The notes below the pieces were generated by a model that made no database searches, was not told the origin of the DNA, and saw only the letters and a program-made list of their open reading frames with translations. A program made the translations under genes and the position numbers. Positions 43,672 to 52,518 of a DNA stretch of 64,000 bases are shown here, in pieces (position 1 is the stretch's first letter; every line of letters begins with the position of its first letter). Source of the stretch: JABHIE01 sp964584805 (GTDB lineage Bacteria; Planctomycetota; UBA1135); the NCBI GenBank assembly GCA_964584805.1, contig CAZPAY010000003.1:1-64000 (forward strand), written 5' to 3'.

Positions 43672-45609
43672 CTAGTGCTTGGCGAGATCGACTTGAACGG
43701 ATGCACCAGAAGTGATTTCAAACTTTGCGCTCTCAACACCATCGGCAGTTTCGATTTGATACGCACCGGGGCGCAAGCCATGAATCGTAAATTGACCATC
43801 TGCAGTTGTGGTCGGGCCAATTTGTTGCACCAAATACTGCCAATCGGCATCAGCACTAGATGTACGCAACCGCAAATCAACTCGACCAGCTGATTGCCCT
43901 TGTGGTCGCAGTAGGCGCCCATGCAACACGGTCGGCGCATGTTGAAGAGCATGGATTTCAGCGGAGCAATCCGCAGGCACGCGCAATGGCTGCAAAGCCA
44001 GCGCATACTCGCTCAGGTCGTCGCTGATGCCCAAAGTCACAAGGCCGTAATCGCCGTCGGCCAATTCAGTCAGCGCAAAATAACCGTCAGCATTTGCCGT
44101 CGCGCGACGAACAGATTCAGCACCCAGGCGGCCCGTGTACAGAAGGGAGCGCCATTTCAGTTTTGTTTCAGTAGAAAGTTGAGGAACCTCGGCCTCAAAA
44201 ACAGAACCCTGAAGGCCGGTGCCACAGTGAATTTCGACCTCGGTTAAACCCGTCGGCATCACGCGCACAACGCTTGTCGAGATGGGATACCCACTAAGAT
44301 CGGCATCGCCAATCAAGTCAACACGGTAATCGCCCGCAGGGATGCCGTCGACATGGAATCCGCCGTCTACGACCTTGGCAGCAAAAACAGCACCGCCGCT
44401 TGTGAGCTCAACCCCACTAACGGAAAACTCACCGAACTCATCGCCCGTCATGATGAGCCCCGCCAAAGATGGTGCGGGAGCCAATTCGATCAAGAACTCA
44501 GGGGCTAACTGCCCCTTAGCGAAGTGCAGCAATTCACTCGACCAAGGCTTGAAGCCAGGCAAGTAGACCCAAAGCCGAAAAGGGTGACCGGCACGAACCG
44601 CAAGCTCAAAGGCGCCATCGTCGGCCGACTGGTAAGGCACACCAAACTGGCCTGGCGTATCACTCGACTGCGGGTTGGCGACAGGCACATGAAACTGACC
44701 ATCATTGAGCCGAATATCTTCGAGTGTCACATCAGGGCGGACGGCACGCACTTGCGCCATCGACAAATGGTTGCCATCAATCACCGAAACAACTTGCCCA
44801 CGGAGCTTCGTCACGACGGCATCTATCGGTGACATGCGAATGACCTGATTCGACCACACGGTCGGGCCTTGCATCGTGAGCGACTCTGTTGAGCCCGAGG
44901 CATAACCCTCAGCTTCGATGACCAACTTCATAGACAAAGCCTCAACGGGAAGCCCCACGAAGGAAAAACTGCCATCAATCGTTTGAATCTGTCGCTGCAT
45001 TAAAGTCTGCTGAATGCTATCGCCTTGGCCCATTGGCAACTCAAAGTCAACACGGACTGAATAATCAGTCAAAGCCTCAACCGTAACCTCATCAGAAACT
45101 ACACAACTGACCGCGGAATGCGACCGAGGGGAAAAGGCCCAAGCCTGCTGAGACTCGAAGGCATTCACCTGAAAGCGCAAGGTTTCATTCGCCCAAGCAT
45201 CGCCGAAAATCCGAAGCTCATAATCACCCGGGGAAAGATCCGAAGCTGAGTAAAGAGCCTCTTCGGGAAGCCAGCGGAGCTCTACATTTTGGCCAGTGTC
45301 GATTTCTGACAAAGCCAAGTCGGGGTACAAAATAGGGATTCCCAACCACTCAGGTTGCAAGAGCAAGGTTATCGATTCTGCCTGCAACTCTTCTCTTGAA
45401 GCCGCTAACTGGCCTGACTCATCTCGGATTCCATGACTTGCCGCAACAGGCTGAGAGCCTTCGCCTTGCCATGTAGCCGTTTCTGCCTGTGCCTCATTGA
45501 GCCCGACTGGTCTCGCTGGAAAACCCGAGAAAACCGCAACTACCGCAACAAATGCGGCTAGTGCGAGAAAACTAATGAAAGCACGCTGAACGCGCATGAG
45601 TAGATGCAT
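43672..45609 (-). CDS. Exported protein with carboxypeptidase-regulatory-like repeats
   Basis: A 645-residue protein. An N-terminal helix (AFISFLALAAFVAVVAVFSG) is a signal or anchor. The body holds several Ig-like beta-sandwich modules of the carboxypeptidase D regulatory type, marked by short patterns such as GSFSFVGLPVEAL, GGFHVDGIPAGDYRVDL (VVDGGFHVDGIPAGDY), GYFALTELADGDYGL and GQFTIHGLRPGAYQI. These modules are found in surface adhesion and scaffold proteins. A start at 45609 or the Met four codons later is possible. It may form an operon with the Cys-rich gene upstream (50 nt). Confidence 0.75.
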   Translation of the reverse strand: MHLLMRVQRAFISFLALAAFVAVVAVFSGFPARPVGLNEAQAETATWQGEGSQPVAASHGIRDESGQLAASREELQAESITLLLQPEWLGIPILYPDLALSEIDTGQNVELRWLPEEALYSASDLSPGDYELRIFGDAWANETLRFQVNAFESQQAWAFSPRSHSAVSCVVSDEVTVEALTDYSVRVDFELPMGQGDSIQQTLMQRQIQTIDGSFSFVGLPVEALSMKLVIEAEGYASGSTESLTMQGPTVWSNQVIRMSPIDAVVTKLRGQVVSVIDGNHLSMAQVRAVRPDVTLEDIRLNDGQFHVPVANPQSSDTPGQFGVPYQSADDGAFELAVRAGHPFRLWVYLPGFKPWSSELLHFAKGQLAPEFLIELAPAPSLAGLIMTGDEFGEFSVSGVELTSGGAVFAAKVVDGGFHVDGIPAGDYRVDLIGDADLSGYPISTSVVRVMPTGLTEVEIHCGTGLQGSVFEAEVPQLSTETKLKWRSLLYTGRLGAESVRRATANADGYFALTELADGDYGLVTLGISDDLSEYALALQPLRVPADCSAEIHALQHAPTVLHGRLLRPQGQSAGRVDLRLRTSSADADWQYLVQQIGPTTTADGQFTIHGLRPGAYQIETADGVESAKFEITSGASVQVDLAKH

Positions 45610-45658
45610 GCCGCCTTAACGGCTGAAAAAAGGTGCACTTAAGTAAAAAACTCAAAAA

Positions 45659-46114
45659 TTAGACCTGGACGGCTGTCATGCCCTTGCGGACACAGCGATA
45701 ACCGCCGCCAAGATACCAAGGCTTTTTGCAGCACTCATAAATGTAGCGCAGGCGGATGCAGCCACCCGCTTCACAATAAAACTCACCCCAAGCAGTTGAG
45801 TCGAAACCTGTTTTCTTTGTGCCGCAATCAACCGCAGCCCCGTCAGAATTCGTACCTGAGACATCGACCTTGACATCGTAATCGATACGGACCTTTTTCA
45901 TTTGCGAAGCAGTGTTGCATTCAACGCTAACACCATCGCCAGTGGCCGAAAAGCACTCTTCGGTTTCAACGAGATCGCCACCACCTGGCAAGGGCACCCG
46001 ATGAGGCTCGCCCAGCTCTGTTGCAGAGGATGGAGAAACCAAAAGCACATAAAGCAACCCAGCGCTAACTGAGCCAATCAATCGCATGAGTAAGGACTGC
46101 ATCATGTCACCCAT
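45659..46114 (-). CDS. Exported cysteine-rich hypothetical protein
   Basis: A 151-residue protein with a signal peptide (MRLIGSVSAGLLYVLLVSP following a short Met-rich start, several Met codons possible). The mature part is rich in Cys, for example VDCGTKKT, FYCEAGGCIRLRYIYECCKKPWY and YRCVRKG, suggesting several disulfides. I recognise no family. A structured hairpin with T-run lies about 75-90 nt upstream of its start on the same strand and might affect its expression. Confidence 0.6.
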   Translation of the reverse strand: MGDMMQSLLMRLIGSVSAGLLYVLLVSPSSATELGEPHRVPLPGGGDLVETEECFSATGDGVSVECNTASQMKKVRIDYDVKVDVSGTNSDGAAVDCGTKKTGFDSTAWGEFYCEAGGCIRLRYIYECCKKPWYLGGGYRCVRKGMTAVQV

Positions 46115-46188
46115 GCTAAGGATGGCGCGTGAAAGGTCTATAAAGTTGCAAAACTAGATGTGGGGCGCTTTACGCATAGGGAACACAA

Positions 46189-46260
46189 TAAAAAATGCGA
46201 CCCCAACACCGAGGTGCCAGGGCCGCAACTCCATCCCCTCAGATGGCACCTTTCGGTGTT
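46189..46260 (-). promoter_or_regulatory. Possible leader terminator/attenuator upstream of the Cys-rich gene
   Basis: On the reverse strand, AACACCGA and GGTGCCA pair with TGGCACC and TCGGTGTT to give a roughly 15-bp stem with a small TT bulge and a 24-nt loop (46205-46260), followed by a run of six T (about 46189-46194). Inside, CCATC can also pair with GATGG, which would compete with the main stem. It lies about 90 nt before the start of the Cys-rich gene, so it could be an attenuator or simply a second terminator for the gene behind it. Confidence 0.45.
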
Positions 46261-46406
46261 AACCTATCGCTACCCAAAAAAGCGGGCTTAAACAGGAAAA
46301 GTTAGATTGCCCCAAAGGGCAACTTGCGCAGTATAGATAATCAAAGGCTCGGTGGCAAGCAAGTCTTTTATTTATCGGGGGTTACGGCAATTTGCAATTT
46401 TCTAGC

Positions 46407-46449
46407 CCGTAACAAAAGCAAGGGTCGGCTCCCCCACGGATGCCGACCC
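46407..46449 (-). terminator. Rho-independent terminator after the FG-GAP gene
   Basis: On the reverse strand GGGTCGGC (46449-46442) pairs with GCCGACCC (46429-46422) and is followed by TTGCTTTTGTT. It sits 27 nt past the FG-GAP stop. Confidence 0.7.
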
Positions 46450-46475
46450 CAGCACATACTGGATCATCGAGATGC

Positions 46476-48140
46476 TTACGGCAAGCGATTCAGCATGAAG
46501 TAATCCTCTGACTTATCGATGGCAATTCCCCCCATGCTTGGAACATAGAAGTCCAGGTCGCCATCGCCATCGGCGTCGAAAAGAGCGCCGGAAGCGGTGA
46601 AGAGGGTTTGGATCGGACCAGGCGTCCAGAAGCTCATGTCTTTATCAAACATTCCCTCTGTGCCACCTTGCGCGCCACCTTGATTCAAGAAGAGCGTTGG
46701 GTGACCAACGAAAGGAAATGTGCCGGTGCCGAACCATTCGGACGGAAAGAGCATGATGTCAAGGTCGCCATCAAGATCCATGTCGGCCGCCTGCACGCCG
46801 ATGTTGATGACACAGTCATCATCACCGTCCGGAATCCAATTTGCGTTTGCATCATCAAAATATCCGGGCTGGCTTGCGCCACGATTCAAAAGCATGTCGC
46901 CGGTAAACTCAGCTCTCAAAGTCAGGTGGCTATTCGCCACGAGGATATCCAGATAACCGTCGCCATTGAGATCTGCAAATGTCGCATCCGATGACTTATC
47001 GCCATCTCCCCAAGCAATCACTGGAAGTTGATTCAAGGAAACATCGGTGAAATTACCAGTGCCATCGTTAGTCAACAAAACATTATTTGCGCCACCCGTT
47101 TTCGTCATTGCGAGATAGATGTCAAGGTCCCCATCGCGGTCGACATCACCAACCGTGCCATTTAAGCACTCTTCCTCGCTTTGATTCCAATTTGCCGATT
47201 CAGTGCCTGCGTCGAGGGTGAATTGGCCATTTTGATTGAGGAAGAGAGAGCCGAGTTGGTGCAGAATTCCACTGCTTCCATATGCCGTTCCGCCAACCAG
47301 ATAAAAATCCGAGTAACCGTTACCTGTGAAGTCGCCAACAAGCGCCACATCAATATCTGCAGCTGCGCTAGTAAATTCGGCATGCTTCAAGAAATGCCCC
47401 GAACCGTCATTGGCGTATAACATTGCCGCTAATGGTGCGCCGTTGATGTCAAGGCCACCCGTTGTCAAAAGGTCTGCGTCGCCGTCCAAATCAAAATCGA
47501 AAGTGTAGGCATGGTAGGCGCCTTGATTATCTTGAGGGAGTCGAGATGCAGTTTCATCCGTGAAAGCGCCCGAACCGTTATTGGTTAGAAAAGCGACACG
47601 CGTTTGGTAAGAAATGATGAGGTCGAGATCACCGTCGCGATCGTAATCCACTGAATCGGAATCAGAGCCCATGTCCGTCGAGCTGCCCACAGGCAAGGTA
47701 GCGCTTACATCTTGCCACATGGCTTTGCGCGATGACTCGCCAAGGACGGCAATGCGAGGTGTTGCCTGATAGAAGCCCGAACGGTGAAGGACAAATCCTT
47801 GTCCGTAAATTCGCTGGCCGGCCATGATGGGTTGGTTTGGCAGAGGGTAGTCGACAGCAAACGCCCCTGTTGAGTCAATCACGCCGTTAAAGCGATAAGC
47901 CCCTGCGGGCAAAATGCCCAAGACAGGATTCGGCGCAGGATAGACGATAGTCGCAGGCTGGCCAAACATCACCGTTGCTGGACGGCCAATTTCGGTGGAA
48001 TGCAGCCGAATGCTGAAGGTTGTGCCACCGTAAAGTCCGCTTGTCTCAAGGTGAGAGTGAGCGGATTCATCTTGGGCGGGAAGGGGACCAGCGAGGCAAA
48101 CGAGGGCCAAGGTAAGGAGAGAGAGTGCGAGGTTTCGCAT
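46476..48140 (-). CDS. Secreted FG-GAP/VCBS repeat protein
   Basis: A 554-residue protein from the ATG at 48140, where the signal peptide begins (MRNLALSLLTLALVCLAGPLPAQ); an upstream frame to 48266 lacks signal character. The body is a chain of FG-GAP-type repeats, each with a calcium-binding D-x-D-x-D-G-D-x-D loop, for example DYDRDGDLDLI, DFDLDGDADLL, DVDRDGDLDIYL, DLNGDGYLDIL, DMDLDGDLDIM and DADGDGDLDFYV. These build a beta-propeller for adhesion or ligand binding outside the cell. No enzymatic domain is seen. Confidence 0.85.
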   Translation of the reverse strand: MRNLALSLLTLALVCLAGPLPAQDESAHSHLETSGLYGGTTFSIRLHSTEIGRPATVMFGQPATIVYPAPNPVLGILPAGAYRFNGVIDSTGAFAVDYPLPNQPIMAGQRIYGQGFVLHRSGFYQATPRIAVLGESSRKAMWQDVSATLPVGSSTDMGSDSDSVDYDRDGDLDLIISYQTRVAFLTNNGSGAFTDETASRLPQDNQGAYHAYTFDFDLDGDADLLTTGGLDINGAPLAAMLYANDGSGHFLKHAEFTSAAADIDVALVGDFTGNGYSDFYLVGGTAYGSSGILHQLGSLFLNQNGQFTLDAGTESANWNQSEEECLNGTVGDVDRDGDLDIYLAMTKTGGANNVLLTNDGTGNFTDVSLNQLPVIAWGDGDKSSDATFADLNGDGYLDILVANSHLTLRAEFTGDMLLNRGASQPGYFDDANANWIPDGDDDCVINIGVQAADMDLDGDLDIMLFPSEWFGTGTFPFVGHPTLFLNQGGAQGGTEGMFDKDMSFWTPGPIQTLFTASGALFDADGDGDLDFYVPSMGGIAIDKSEDYFMLNRLP

Positions 48141-48379
48141 GATGCGGTGTTTGGTTTGGTTTGGTGAGATTAAGTGTGTGATGGCGAGTCTTCTTCTCGC
48201 TTGGCAATAAGTTAAATTGAGACTGAATCTCAATGTCACGCCCTTGCCACATGGAGGCACGGCCATTGACGAAAATGTGGCATATCCCCTGCCACTGAAA
48301 GGGCTTACGAAATATAAAAAAAGTAGCTATAAATCTACATTTGGTTTTTCCTTTCGCGCGCGTCATGCTTTTCGCCGCG

Positions 48380-50368
48380 ATGCGCAAGCTCCTCTCCTCT
48401 CTGAATCCAGAACAACGCCATGCTGTGATGCACACGCAGGGCCCCGTTTTGGTTCTAGCGGGTGCAGGGTCGGGCAAAACGAGGGTGATTACCGTCCGCG
48501 CGGCCTATTTGATGTCAGGCGGCGTCCCCGCGAAGAACATTTTATGCATGACCTTCACAAAAAAGGCCGCCCGCGAAATGCGAGAGCGCCTCAAAGGGAT
48601 GGTGGGCAAAGACCGCGCCGACGGCCTGACGGTTTGCACATTTCATGCTCTGTGTGTGCAGTTGCTGCGCGAAGCTGGAACAAAAATTGGCTTGCCTGAA
48701 CGGTTTACGATTTGCGACGCCACGGACCAAATCACGCTTGTGAAAAAAGTTCTGCGCCAACTCCATATCGCTGAAACTTCGGTGCGACCATGGGATGTGA
48801 AATCAGCAATCTCCCTTTGGAAAAACAGTTTGGTCACGCCCGAGCAGGCGCTCTGCGCAGCTGGTGATGATCGCGAGATCTTGATGGCGCATGCCTATGA
48901 AAAATATGAGGACCGCCTTTTTCGATCGCGCTTACTTGACTTTGATGACTTACTTTTACGCGGCTTACAATTAGTAAAAGAAGACAAAGCATCGCGCGAA
49001 TTGTTCCAGAGCCGCTGGCAATATTTAATGGTAGATGAATACCAAGACACGAATGCGCCGCAGTATGAAATCATTAAACATCTCACCGGCCCGAAACGCA
49101 ATTTATGCGTAGTTGGTGATGATGACCAAAGCATTTACGGCTGGCGCGGTGCGGATGTAAGCAAGATCCTCAACTTCCCTAAAGATTTTCATGGTGCCGA
49201 AGTGGTGAGGCTCGAGCGCAATTATCGCTCGACGGCACCCATCCTTGAAGCTGCCAATCGAGTGATTGAAAACAATACGACTCGACACGACAAGAAGTTG
49301 ATTCCTGTACTTGAAGGCGGGGGAAAACCGCGCATCATGCAATGCGATGACGAGACTCACGAAGCTCGCATGATTTGTGATGAAATTCGTTTACGAGTTG
49401 AAGGCGGGCAAGCAAGCTATGGCCACCATGCGATCCTTTTCCGCACTCAGACACAACCACGGGCCTTTGAGGCGGAGTTGCGGTCGCGCGGAATACCCTA
49501 TGTCCTAGTTGGAGGGATGAGTTTCTTCGACCGCAAAGAGGTAAAGGATGTGCTGTGCTACTTGCGCTTACTTGCCAACCCAGATGATGAAAGCGCACTC
49601 GTGCGCATCCTTAACGCTCCCCCACGCGGTGTCGGGAAAACCACGCTTTCCAAGGCTGTCGATTGGGCAATTCAGCATGGCATAAGTGCGAATGCCGCAT
49701 TCTCTCAAAGTGAAGAGGCCGGCATTTCAAAAGGCCCAGCACGCGCCTACGCCGAACTGCAAAGCTCACTCGACGAATTGCGCAAACAACTTGATGACGG
49801 TCGCGCGCTCACCGCGGTCATCCGCGACATGATTTCAGCCGTGGATTATCGCGCAGAAGTTGAGCGCACTTATCCAGATGACCAAGAGCAAATGCTTCGT
49901 TGGAATGGTGTAATGGAAATGCTTAACTTTTCAGAGAACTATGAAAAGTCATGCAAGAGGAGAAAAAAGAAATCAAGCCTACAAGGCTTTCTCGAAGCCA
50001 TTGTTCTTTCTGCCACAGAGGACACTTCAGCCGAGGATGCAGCCAAACGCGGCTCGGTAACTTTAATGACACTTCACGCCGCCAAAGGCCTTGAGTTCCC
50101 GCGTGTTTACCTCGTCGGGCTAGAAGAGGGTCTGCTTCCACACCGGCGCGCGGCGCTAGAAGACAGTGTGGCCGAAGAGCGGCGCCTAGCTTATGTTGGA
50201 ATCACCCGAGCCGAACGCCACTTGACGCTTAGCTTCGCAGTTACGCGCGCCAAAATGGGAAAAGCAAAGACGAGCCATCCCTCACGATTCTTGTTTGAGA
50301 TGACAGGCAAAGACCCTTACGAAGGCTGGGTGCCCATCGAACAGAGCTTTACAGCCCAATCGTCTTGA
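48380..50368 (+). CDS. UvrD/Rep-family DNA helicase
   Basis: A 662-residue superfamily 1 3'-to-5' helicase; the frame extends upstream to TTG 48341 and ATG 48365, but the conserved part (LNPEQRHAV) begins here. Motif Q/I is LAGAGSGKTRVI, Ia FTKKAAREMRER, II VDEYQDTNAPQ, III VGDDDQSIYGWRGA, IV LERNYRSTAPIL, V LMTLHAAKGLEFPRVYLVGLEEGLLPH (in parts) and VI EERRLAYVGITRAE. The length and order are like PcrA, UvrD or Rep; it acts in replication restart or repair. It lacks the longer C-terminal tail of UvrD and PcrA, so it is nearer Rep. It ends in a 20-nt convergent overlap with the M3 peptidase. Confidence 0.92.
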   Translation: MRKLLSSLNPEQRHAVMHTQGPVLVLAGAGSGKTRVITVRAAYLMSGGVPAKNILCMTFTKKAAREMRERLKGMVGKDRADGLTVCTFHALCVQLLREAGTKIGLPERFTICDATDQITLVKKVLRQLHIAETSVRPWDVKSAISLWKNSLVTPEQALCAAGDDREILMAHAYEKYEDRLFRSRLLDFDDLLLRGLQLVKEDKASRELFQSRWQYLMVDEYQDTNAPQYEIIKHLTGPKRNLCVVGDDDQSIYGWRGADVSKILNFPKDFHGAEVVRLERNYRSTAPILEAANRVIENNTTRHDKKLIPVLEGGGKPRIMQCDDETHEARMICDEIRLRVEGGQASYGHHAILFRTQTQPRAFEAELRSRGIPYVLVGGMSFFDRKEVKDVLCYLRLLANPDDESALVRILNAPPRGVGKTTLSKAVDWAIQHGISANAAFSQSEEAGISKGPARAYAELQSSLDELRKQLDDGRALTAVIRDMISAVDYRAEVERTYPDDQEQMLRWNGVMEMLNFSENYEKSCKRRKKKSSLQGFLEAIVLSATEDTSAEDAAKRGSVTLMTLHAAKGLEFPRVYLVGLEEGLLPHRRAALEDSVAEERRLAYVGITRAERHLTLSFAVTRAKMGKAKTSHPSRFLFEMTGKDPYEGWVPIEQSFTAQSS

Positions 50369-52508
50369 GAAAAGCGTCAATCGAACGCTCGCGGCCCAAG
50401 AAAGCACGGACGGCCTCCGCCGCTGGCTTTGTACCGCCCACAGCATAAATCTCATCGCGTAGGCGGCGGCCTACGCCTTTATCCAGGAAACGATCTGGCG
50501 CTTGTTCGAAAACAGTAGCCATATCTGCAGCGATTGCATCAGCCCAAGCATAGCCGTAGTAACCCGCGTCATAGCCCGTTAGGTGACCAAATGTGGCCGC
50601 AAAGTTAGTGCCTTCAGGGACGGCAAACAGGGCCTTGGCGTTGACTTCGTTGCAAAGCGCGCCTGCGTCTTGCACGGGGCCGTTGTGCATCTGCAAATCG
50701 GCGAGAGCTAAGCCAATTTGGCGGCGGTAATGAATACCCTTTGTCGCGAGATTCGCAGCCTTCATTGCTTTGAGCGTTTCTTCAGGAATGGAGTTCTCGG
50801 TGTTCCGCCAATCGTACGCAAAGCGCTTCAAAATGACTGGGTCCCATGCCCAAGCCTCAAACATTTGTGAGGGCGCCTCAACAAAATCACGGGCGACATT
50901 CGCGCCGGACAGAGATGAAAAATTGGCACGAGTCAAAATCGAGTGCATGGCATGACCGAACTCATGGAAAATCGTTTCGACTTCACCATGATTCATTAAG
51001 GCGGGCTCGCCATCTAGGCCAGGCGTAAAGTTGCAAACCAAAGAAACAACTGGGCGTTGGTAACAACCACTTTGATGACGCTTCCCTGAAACAATATCAA
51101 ACTGAGCAAAATGATTGTACTTGCCTTCACGGGGGAACAAATCGAGATAAAAAGCACCCAGCGGCTCACGCGTTTGAGTATCTTGCACAATGAACAAACG
51201 CAGGTCATCAATCCATTTATAGCCTGGCTCAATCTCAACAAACTCAAGCCCAAAAATGTGCTCATAAACCCCGAACATGCCATCAAGAACCTTTTCAAGA
51301 GGGAAGTAATTGCGAAGCTCACTGCTGTCTACGCCGTATTTTTCGCGCAGCAACTTATTTTGGTAATAGCGGAAGTCCCACCAATTAATTTGAGCCGCGT
51401 CGTCACCCGTCTCAACGACTTTCAACTGACGCAACCGCTCGACCTCGGCATCAAACTTAGGCTGCAAACCATCACTTAAACGCTCCATAAAGGCAATCGC
51501 TGTTTTGGCGTCGCCAGCCATTTTTGGTTCAATTTTGTAATCTGCCCAAGTTGCATAACCCAGCTTCTGCGCAATAGCATGACGGACGGCAACCATTTCA
51601 TTCAGGATGGAACCATTTTCGTCCTTCAAAACAGAGTATCGCGCATGATTGATTTTCTTTCGTGTTTCTGCGACAGAACAATTTTGAATTACAGCCATAT
51701 AATCCGGTGTGACGGTTACACGCACACGATACATTCCATCACTCTGCTTGGCTGCCTGCATGAAACTATTCGGCACACCGGCAAGCTCTTCTTCTGGGAA
51801 TAAAAGTGCGACTTGGGCATTCGTAATATTAGTATCGAATTGGGTTGCCAATGCATTCATTTCCTTTTTCAAAACCGCAACTTCTGCACGCAGTTCTGCG
51901 GTCATGCCTGGGGCGAAACCATTGCTGCGATAATCACGCATCATGTCAGAATGATATTGCGCGTCTTCTCCTTTAAGAATCGGCACTTCCCCGCCCTTCA
52001 GCCTTTCCGTGTAAATGCTCGCCGCGCGATAAAGGCCGGGATCTGTACTCACATCGACAAGCCAGGCTTCCATTCGAGTCACTTGCTCGGTGCAGGCTTG
52101 ACGCATGACGGCATCTTGCTGCGTCTCTTTCATGAGATAGATTCTGTTCATCACCGTCGTCAATGGGTAAAGGCCATCGTCAACAGCGGCAATTGCCGAA
52201 GCAAATGTAATCTCTCTGCGAGCGGCCTTGTCTTTTGAGGCTGCTTCAGCCAACTTGCCAATTCGCCTCACAGCTGTTTGAGCATCAAACAAAACGCGGT
52301 CGACCGTTGCAGCGACCTCAGCTGGAGTACGCTCAAAACGAGGCAACTCAAGTAAGCAACCGTGCGCAGCGGAATCGGCACGGAAGTCGGCCAATCGCCC
52401 AAGGGTTGCCGCGGGCTCTACATCTTGAACCGGCGCGCTGGCGCAGGCAAAGAGAAACAGATTCGCGAAAAGGGAAGAAAGGAAAATGGGGAGGCTCAGT
52501 CGCTTCAT
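50349..52508 (-). CDS. M3-family oligopeptidase lipoprotein
   Basis: A 719-residue zinc peptidase of the thimet oligopeptidase family. The motif is FHEFGHAMH near residue 515 (HExxH), with the third ligand Glu expected about 25 residues later in FVEAPSQMFE, as in this family. The N-terminus is a lipoprotein-type signal (MKRLSLPIFLSSLFANLFLFAC), so it probably sits in the envelope rather than the cytosol, unlike E. coli OpdA. It degrades short peptides. It starts 10 nt after the hydrolase/GIY-YIG gene and may be cotranscribed. Confidence 0.9.
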   Translation of the reverse strand: MKRLSLPIFLSSLFANLFLFACASAPVQDVEPAATLGRLADFRADSAAHGCLLELPRFERTPAEVAATVDRVLFDAQTAVRRIGKLAEAASKDKAARREITFASAIAAVDDGLYPLTTVMNRIYLMKETQQDAVMRQACTEQVTRMEAWLVDVSTDPGLYRAASIYTERLKGGEVPILKGEDAQYHSDMMRDYRSNGFAPGMTAELRAEVAVLKKEMNALATQFDTNITNAQVALLFPEEELAGVPNSFMQAAKQSDGMYRVRVTVTPDYMAVIQNCSVAETRKKINHARYSVLKDENGSILNEMVAVRHAIAQKLGYATWADYKIEPKMAGDAKTAIAFMERLSDGLQPKFDAEVERLRQLKVVETGDDAAQINWWDFRYYQNKLLREKYGVDSSELRNYFPLEKVLDGMFGVYEHIFGLEFVEIEPGYKWIDDLRLFIVQDTQTREPLGAFYLDLFPREGKYNHFAQFDIVSGKRHQSGCYQRPVVSLVCNFTPGLDGEPALMNHGEVETIFHEFGHAMHSILTRANFSSLSGANVARDFVEAPSQMFEAWAWDPVILKRFAYDWRNTENSIPEETLKAMKAANLATKGIHYRRQIGLALADLQMHNGPVQDAGALCNEVNAKALFAVPEGTNFAATFGHLTGYDAGYYGYAWADAIAADMATVFEQAPDRFLDKGVGRRLRDEIYAVGGTKPAAEAVRAFLGRERSIDAFLKTIGL

Positions 52509-52518
52509 GCCGCAAATC

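Larger units (their letters stand above)
46115..46475. other. Intergenic region with two hairpins
   Basis: No gene is seen in these 361 bases. It holds two stem-loops on the reverse strand: a terminator just after the FG-GAP gene and a larger structure nearer the Cys-rich gene, both described separately. I see no open frame with coding character and no tRNA. Confidence 0.6.

Noticed and set aside
46189..46260. A named riboswitch (fluoride, cyclic di-GMP)
   Set aside because: I could not match any known consensus to the stem and loop; kept only as a possible attenuator.
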